64,000 nucleotides of DNA from Tropicibacter sp. R16_0. Its GTDB lineage: Bacteria; Pseudomonadota; Alphaproteobacteria; Rhodobacterales; Rhodobacteraceae. The position numbers and the translations under genes were made by a program. The notes under the pieces are model-generated. The model was not told where the DNA came from. It ran no database searches and saw only the letters and a program-made list of their open reading frames with translations. Positions within the stretch are counted from its first letter, which is position 1, and each line of letters starts with the position of its first letter. The DNA lies in the NCBI RefSeq assembly GCF_017743935.1, contig NZ_JAGHRE010000011.1, positions 62,001-126,000 on the forward strand, in the 5' to 3' direction. Positions 59,772-64,000 of the stretch are shown one piece after another.

Positions 59772-61127
59772 TCACTTCATCCCCGGTGTGCCATCGAACT
59801 TTTTCTCGATGTCTTCCCAGCAGTCGATGTAATCATCCTGCAGCGGTGCCTCATTGGCGGCAAATCCGGTCAGATGCTGCGGGAAACGGGTTTCGAACAT
59901 GAAGGACATGGTGTTGTCCAGCTTTTCGGGGCCAAGGTTCGAATTCGACGCGCCCTCGAATGCGTTCTTGTCGGGGCCGTGGGGCAGCATCATGTTGTGC
60001 AGGCTCATTCCACCGGGGACAAAGCCCTGCGGTTTGGCGTCGTATTGGCCATAGATGTTGCCCATCAGCTCGGACATGATGTTCTTGTGATACCACGGCG
60101 GACGGAAGGTGTTTTCCGCCACCATCCAACGTTCGCGGAACAGAACAAAGTCGATATTCGCAGTCCCGGGCTGGCCCGAGGGCGCGGTCAGCACAGTAAA
60201 GATCGACGGGTCCGGGTGGTCGAACAGGATCGCGCCGACCGGGCAATAGGTGCGCAGATCATACTTGTAGGGCGCATAGTTGCCGTGCCAGGCCACCACG
60301 TCCAGCGGCGAATGCCCGATCTTCGTGGTGTGAAACTGGCCGCACCATTTGACGGTAACCGTGGACGGCGCGTCGCGATCTTCGAACGCAGCAATTGGTG
60401 CCTTGAAATCACGGGGGTTCGCCATGCAGTTGGCGCCAATAGGACCACGTCCGGGTAGCTCGAACTTCTGACCGTAGTTTTCGCAGACAAAGCCACGACA
60501 TGGCCCTTCGAGCACTTCGACACGGTACACCAAGCCACGGGGCAGGATGGCGATCTCTTTGGGTTCTACGTCGATGATCCCCAGCTCGGTCGCAAAGCGC
60601 AGGCGGCCCTCTTGCGGGACAACCAGCATCTCGCTATCGGCCGAGAAGAAATAGTCATCCTCCATCGACTGGGTCACCAGATAGATATGCGTGGCCATGC
60701 CGACCTGGGTGTTCACATCGCCTGCTGTGGTCATGGTGCGCATGCCGGTCAGCCAGGTCAGCCCCTCATCCGAATGCGGCACCGCATCCCAGCGGTATTG
60801 GCCCAGGCTGATGACATCGGGGTCAACGCAAGGGGCCGACTTCCAATAAGGCAGGTCGATCTTTTCATAGCGGTGCGAGTGCTTTACCGACGGCCGGATG
60901 CGATAGCACCAGGTCCGTTCCGGCGGGTTGGCGGTAAAGGCCGTACCGCTCAGCTGTTCGCCATACAGGCCATAGTTACATTTCTGCGGGCTGTTCATGC
61001 CCTGCGGCAGCGCACCGGGCAGAGCTTCGGTTTCAAAGTCGTTTCCAAAGCCTGGCATGTAGCCTTCGGTCGTGCCGGTGGCCGATGTGGCCTGCACAAA
61101 ATTATGTGTGTCGGTTGGACGATTCAT
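59772..61127 (-). CDS. hmgA: Homogentisate 1,2-dioxygenase
   Basis: At 451 aa it opens the ring of homogentisate to maleylacetoacetate using Fe(II). The N-terminal [20 protein letters not shown] and the iron-site segments [20 protein letters not shown] (His, Glu) and [13 protein letters not shown] (His) are canonical. GGAGGAACGCGCG fixes the ATG at 61127. It is the first gene of the operon, divergent from a MarR regulator with an inverted repeat between them. Confidence 0.98.
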   Translation of the reverse strand: MNRPTDTHNFVQATSATGTTEGYMPGFGNDFETEALPGALPQGMNSPQKCNYGLYGEQLSGTAFTANPPERTWCYRIRPSVKHSHRYEKIDLPYWKSAPCVDPDVISLGQYRWDAVPHSDEGLTWLTGMRTMTTAGDVNTQVGMATHIYLVTQSMEDDYFFSADSEMLVVPQEGRLRFATELGIIDVEPKEIAILPRGLVYRVEVLEGPCRGFVCENYGQKFELPGRGPIGANCMANPRDFKAPIAAFEDRDAPSTVTVKWCGQFHTTKIGHSPLDVVAWHGNYAPYKYDLRTYCPVGAILFDHPDPSIFTVLTAPSGQPGTANIDFVLFRERWMVAENTFRPPWYHKNIMSELMGNIYGQYDAKPQGFVPGGMSLHNMMLPHGPDKNAFEGASNSNLGPEKLDNTMSFMFETRFPQHLTGFAANEAPLQDDYIDCWEDIEKKFDGTPGMK

Positions 61128-61159
61128 CGCGCGTTCCTCCGTTCTGACTTGTCGAATAA

Positions 61160-61177
61160 TAGTTGATTTTGTAACTA
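61160..61177. promoter_or_regulatory. Inverted repeat between hmgA and the MarR gene
   Basis: TAGTT (61160-61164) and AACTA (61173-61177) form an AT-rich inverted repeat with an eight-base spacer, 32 bases before hmgA and 21 before the regulator. It is a plausible MarR dimer site overlapping both promoters. Confidence 0.5.
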
Positions 61178-61198
61178 ACAAGAAGAAGGAGAGTGAAA

Positions 61199-61636
61199 AT
61201 GACTGAAAAAGACGACTTTGATTTGCGGAATTTCATGCCGTTTCTGCTGAATTTGGCCGCAGAACAGAGTTCCTTGGGGTTTCAGCGCACCTACAAGAAT
61301 CGCTATGGGATGCTGCGGACCGAATGGCGTGTGCTGTTCCACCTGGGCAACTATGGAGAGATGACCGCCAAAGAGATTGGTGAGCGTGCCGTCATGCACA
61401 AGACCAAGATCAGTCGCGCCGTGGCCAAGCTGAGCCAGCGGCGTTATCTTACACGCACACGTGATGAACGGGATCGCCGGTCCGAGCGTTTGGCGTTGAC
61501 CCCGGCGGGCCTTGTCGTCTATCGCGAGCTGCGCCAAGAGGCCGAAGCCTATGAATCGCAGCTGGGCAAGCAATTCACCGCCGGAGAGGTGGTTCTGCTA
61601 CGTATGATGCTCAGACGGCTGGCCGGGTTGGACTGA
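61199..61636 (+). CDS. MarR family transcriptional regulator
   Basis: The 145-aa winged-helix protein contains [20 protein letters not shown] and [20 protein letters not shown], the recognition helix and wing of MarR proteins. Divergence from hmgA suggests it is the homogentisate-pathway repressor, released by an aromatic intermediate. AAGGAGAGTGAAA favours the ATG at 61199 over the GTG at 61193. Confidence 0.92.
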   Translation: MTEKDDFDLRNFMPFLLNLAAEQSSLGFQRTYKNRYGMLRTEWRVLFHLGNYGEMTAKEIGERAVMHKTKISRAVAKLSQRRYLTRTRDERDRRSERLALTPAGLVVYRELRQEAEAYESQLGKQFTAGEVVLLRMMLRRLAGLD

Positions 61637-61729
61637 ACCTGAACTGTGAATCAAACACAGTGGCCCTGTCCAAACGCGATGTGAATGCACATATCGGCGG
61701 TAACAAAAAGAAGCGGACAGGAGATCCCA

Positions 61730-62977
61730 ATGACCGATGTCGGGCAACGACACGCACCTAACGATGCATCTGCCGAGGTGCTGAACACTTGGCTGCTGCA
61801 ACGCGGGCTAGAGGGGGCAACGCAGGAAGAGGTGCTGCACGGCTATTGCTCGCAGTTGGTGGATCTGGGCATTCCCCTTTATCGGTTGCACGTCGCGCAG
61901 AGTGCGTTCCACCCGCAATACGGCGGGATAGGGTTTGATTGGTTGCGCGAAGAAGGGATGAGCAGCGAAGAATACAGCTATTCAGAGACGCCTCGCGCCG
62001 AATGGCTGCGCAGCCCGCTCTACCATTTGCTCAAGAACGATCTGTCCGAATACCGGGAGCGTTTGGTTGACAGCAATGAACCCAGTCAATTCCCGATCTT
62101 GAACGAGCTGCGCGAGCGGGGCGCGACCGACTACTTTGCTGCTGGTGTGGTCCTGGAGGCGCGGGACGAGACCGTGCCGCTGGATCCGACCAATGCACCA
62201 GAGGGGGTTCTTCTGTCGTGGACAAGCGATGGCGCAGATGGGTTTCACGACAGTGATCTCTCTGTGATCCGGGCTGCGCAGCCTTATCTGGCGTTGGCTT
62301 TGAAAGCGGCGGCGAACCGACGTGTGGCTGCGGATTTGTTGCAGGTCTATCTGGGGCGCGACGCTGGACGACGTGTGTTGTCTGGGGAAATCCAGCGCGG
62401 GTCTCTGCAGCAGATTGATGCGGTTTTGTGTTACTTCGACCTAAAAGACTTCACCAGTCTGACAGAGCGAACGCCAGGACCGGATCTGATTGCGATGTTG
62501 AATGACTACTTTGGCCTCGCGGTCGGGGTGATCCAGGGGCACGGGGGCAACATCCTTAAGTTCATGGGTGACGGTATTCTGGCAATGTTCAATCTGCCCA
62601 GCCTGAAGGAGTCGGTGACCGCAGGCCTGAATGCGGTTTCAGAACTCCGTGAAAAAATGGATGCCAAAAACATCGAACGCCAGGCCAGCGGCGAGACCAC
62701 AACAGGGGTGACACTGGCGCTGCACGCGGGCGAGATCCTGTATGGCAACATCGGGGCAGAAAACCGTCTGGATTTCACGGTGATTGGCCCGGCGGTGAAC
62801 CTGACGGTTCGATTGTCAGGAATGCACCGCTCTGTTGGGCAGAGTGTGATCTTGTCGGAACCAATTGTGCATGCGGCTGGCGAAACGAACCATGATCTCG
62901 TTAGTCTCGGGCGCTACATGCTGCGCGGCGTGTCTGAACCTCAGGAACTCTATACGATCTACGTGAAACAAAGCTGA
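61730..62977 (+). CDS. Class III adenylate/guanylate cyclase
   Basis: The C-terminal half (about 225-415) of this 415-aa protein is a cyclase catalytic domain. The two metal aspartates are in LCYFDLKDFTSLTERTPG and LKFMGDGILAMF, and NRLDFTVIGPAVNLTVRLSG is the conserved substrate/transition-state segment. The N-terminal 220 residues are soluble with no named domain, perhaps sensory. AGGAGATCCCA precedes the ATG at 61730. It lies 93 bases after the MarR gene. Confidence 0.92.
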   Translation: MTDVGQRHAPNDASAEVLNTWLLQRGLEGATQEEVLHGYCSQLVDLGIPLYRLHVAQSAFHPQYGGIGFDWLREEGMSSEEYSYSETPRAEWLRSPLYHLLKNDLSEYRERLVDSNEPSQFPILNELRERGATDYFAAGVVLEARDETVPLDPTNAPEGVLLSWTSDGADGFHDSDLSVIRAAQPYLALALKAAANRRVAADLLQVYLGRDAGRRVLSGEIQRGSLQQIDAVLCYFDLKDFTSLTERTPGPDLIAMLNDYFGLAVGVIQGHGGNILKFMGDGILAMFNLPSLKESVTAGLNAVSELREKMDAKNIERQASGETTTGVTLALHAGEILYGNIGAENRLDFTVIGPAVNLTVRLSGMHRSVGQSVILSEPIVHAAGETNHDLVSLGRYMLRGVSEPQELYTIYVKQS

Positions 62978-63026
62978 AACGCCGCACCTGCGCGACCTAT
63001 CGGTCTTGCGTCCTGCGGACGGCAGG

Positions 63027-63067
63027 GGGCCAGGCTCACGCGGGCAGGGCCCGCGTGAGCCTGGCCC
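63027..63067. repeat. 19-bp perfect-stem hairpin between convergent genes
   Basis: GGGCCAGGCTCACGCGGGC (63027-63045) is repeated inverted at 63049-63067 with a three-base spacer and no mismatch. It lies between the cyclase and mipZ genes, which converge. There is no T run on either side. It may block readthrough in both directions or be a dispersed extragenic palindrome. Confidence 0.7.
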
Positions 63068-63125
63068 AACGGGAGGAGGCGTTTCGTCAGAAACGTTGAC
63101 GACGGGCGGGAGTGCCCCGGGGTGG

Positions 63126-63935
63126 TTAGAAATCGATCTCGACGCCCGGCAGGTTGAGCGCCTTCATCATGTCGCGCAATTCCTGACGCGCCGCGATGTT
63201 CGAGATGTTGAGCTGTTTGACGCCGATGTCTTTCAGATCCAGCAAGGTCAGGCCCCGTGGGAACAGCTCGCGGAAAATGACCCGTTCGGAAAAACCCGGT
63301 GCGATACGGAACCCGATGCGGTTCGACAGCATCTCGATCGCGCGTTGCATCTTTTCCTTGTTGACCATGCGCTGCGTACCAACGCGATTGCGCACAACCA
63401 CCCAGTCGATGGGTTTGAGGCCGGCTTGAGCCCGCAGTTGCCGCGCATTCCAGACCATTTCGGAATAGACCGACGGACCCAGGATCTTTTCGCCTTGGGG
63501 GTCGATCCGCGCCAGTAGGTCAAAGTCGACAAAGCTGTCGTTGAGCGGGGTGATCAGCGTATCCGCGAGCGAATGGGCCACCTGGCTCAAACGCGTGTGC
63601 GAACCGGGGCAGTCAATCAGGATGAAATCGCTGTCTGCTTCCAGCCGCGACACCGCAGCCGACAGGCGATGGTCATAGATGTTCTCGCCCGGTTTCAGTG
63701 AGGCCGGGTCAATTTCGGGGAGGTCATGCGTGTGCGGCGTCGGCAATTCGAGCCCCGCTTTGCTTAGAAAGCTGGTGCGGTTTTCCGAATAGCGGCCCAG
63801 GCTGCGTTGGCGCAGGTCCAGGTCCAGCGTGTTGACCTTGAACCCCATCCGCGCCAGCGCGGTTGCCACATGCATCGAGACGGTGGATTTGCCCGCGCCG
63901 CCCTTTTCGTTTCCGACGACAATGATATGCGCCAT
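63126..63935 (-). CDS. mipZ: ParA-like ATPase MipZ, division-plane regulator
   Basis: The 269-aa protein starts AHIIVVGNEKGGAGKSTVSM with the deviant Walker A KGGAGKS, followed by VNTLDLDLRQRSLGRYSENR, a MipZ hallmark, and FILIDCPGSHTRLSQVAHSL (Walker B). MipZ forms gradients from ParB at the poles and inhibits FtsZ, placing division at mid-cell in alphaproteobacteria lacking Min. The ATG at 63935 gives the standard N-terminus; a start at 63962 would add nine residues. Confidence 0.94.
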   Translation of the reverse strand: MAHIIVVGNEKGGAGKSTVSMHVATALARMGFKVNTLDLDLRQRSLGRYSENRTSFLSKAGLELPTPHTHDLPEIDPASLKPGENIYDHRLSAAVSRLEADSDFILIDCPGSHTRLSQVAHSLADTLITPLNDSFVDFDLLARIDPQGEKILGPSVYSEMVWNARQLRAQAGLKPIDWVVVRNRVGTQRMVNKEKMQRAIEMLSNRIGFRIAPGFSERVIFRELFPRGLTLLDLKDIGVKQLNISNIAARQELRDMMKALNLPGVEIDF

Positions 63936-64000
63936 CTGCCCCAAGTCCTTTGTTCCGCCCAAGCCGTCTTGCGCGATTTGTCGCCACTATATGTTGAGAC

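Noticed and set aside
1-64000. CRISPR arrays, insertion sequences, prophage genes or rRNA
   Set aside because: No repeat-spacer pattern, transposase, phage structural gene or rRNA sequence was found on reading both strands.

Overview
The window is a gene-dense stretch (about 60% GC) of a chromosome from an alphaproteobacterium of the Rhodobacteraceae, most likely the Roseobacter group (Ruegeria-like). This rests on gene content: MipZ in place of a Min system, COQ9, Tpa with a TauABC taurine transporter, AcnB, a YtoQ protein, DUF2783, DUF2189 and DUF4166 proteins, and an HmgA/FahA/MaiA homogentisate cluster. No integrase, transposase, phage gene, IS end or CRISPR array was seen. I count 62 protein genes (one cut by the left edge, one small and doubtful) and one tRNA.

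Layout: 0-6 kb carries a cyclase-like DUF2652 protein (cut by the left edge), pheT, ytoQ, a Nu-type glutathione transferase, a small MscS channel and elongator tRNA-Met(CAT). 6.4-9 kb has a cytoplasmic-type sulfatase facing a LysR regulator. 9.4-13 kb is an ExbB-ExbD-ExbD-TonB energy-transducing operon with a secreted cysteine protein in front and a DM13 protein behind. 13.2-16 kb is acnB with a structured leader. 16.1-23.3 kb is a LacI-controlled sugar or cyclitol locus: ATPase, permease, binding protein, TIM-barrel isomerase and Gfo/Idh/MocA dehydrogenase, with three near-identical operator-like boxes in the divergent promoter region. 23.4-33.5 kb holds ald and its Lrp-type regulator, a CPBP protease, PPK2, a TetR/amidohydrolase pair, a CAP-domain protein, rpsU, COQ9, a quinone oxidoreductase, a DUF2189 membrane protein and a GNAT enzyme.

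33.7-38.7 kb is a taurine locus (tpa divergent from tauABC), followed by a DCC-family thiol protein and DUF4166. 40.0-49.3 kb is the most distinctive part: two divergent operons around a ROK regulator. One encodes a TctC-type binding protein, a choline-sulfatase-like sulfatase and a GMC oxidoreductase. The other encodes TctB, TctA and a metallophosphoesterase joined to an unrecognised 280-residue domain. Together they look like an uptake-and-hydrolysis pathway for an esterified (sulfated and/or phosphorylated) small molecule.

49.4-53.5 kb has an acyl-CoA synthetase (DmdB-like), a DOPA-dioxygenase-family protein, an agmatinase-family ureohydrolase and an exported cyclase-family hydrolase. 53.6-61.1 kb is the homogentisate operon on the minus strand (hmgA, lysE-type exporter, fahA, MBL-fold protein, FAD monooxygenase, DUF2783, VOC protein, maiA), controlled by a divergent MarR regulator. 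A class III nucleotide cyclase and mipZ close the window, separated by a 19-bp perfect-stem hairpin.
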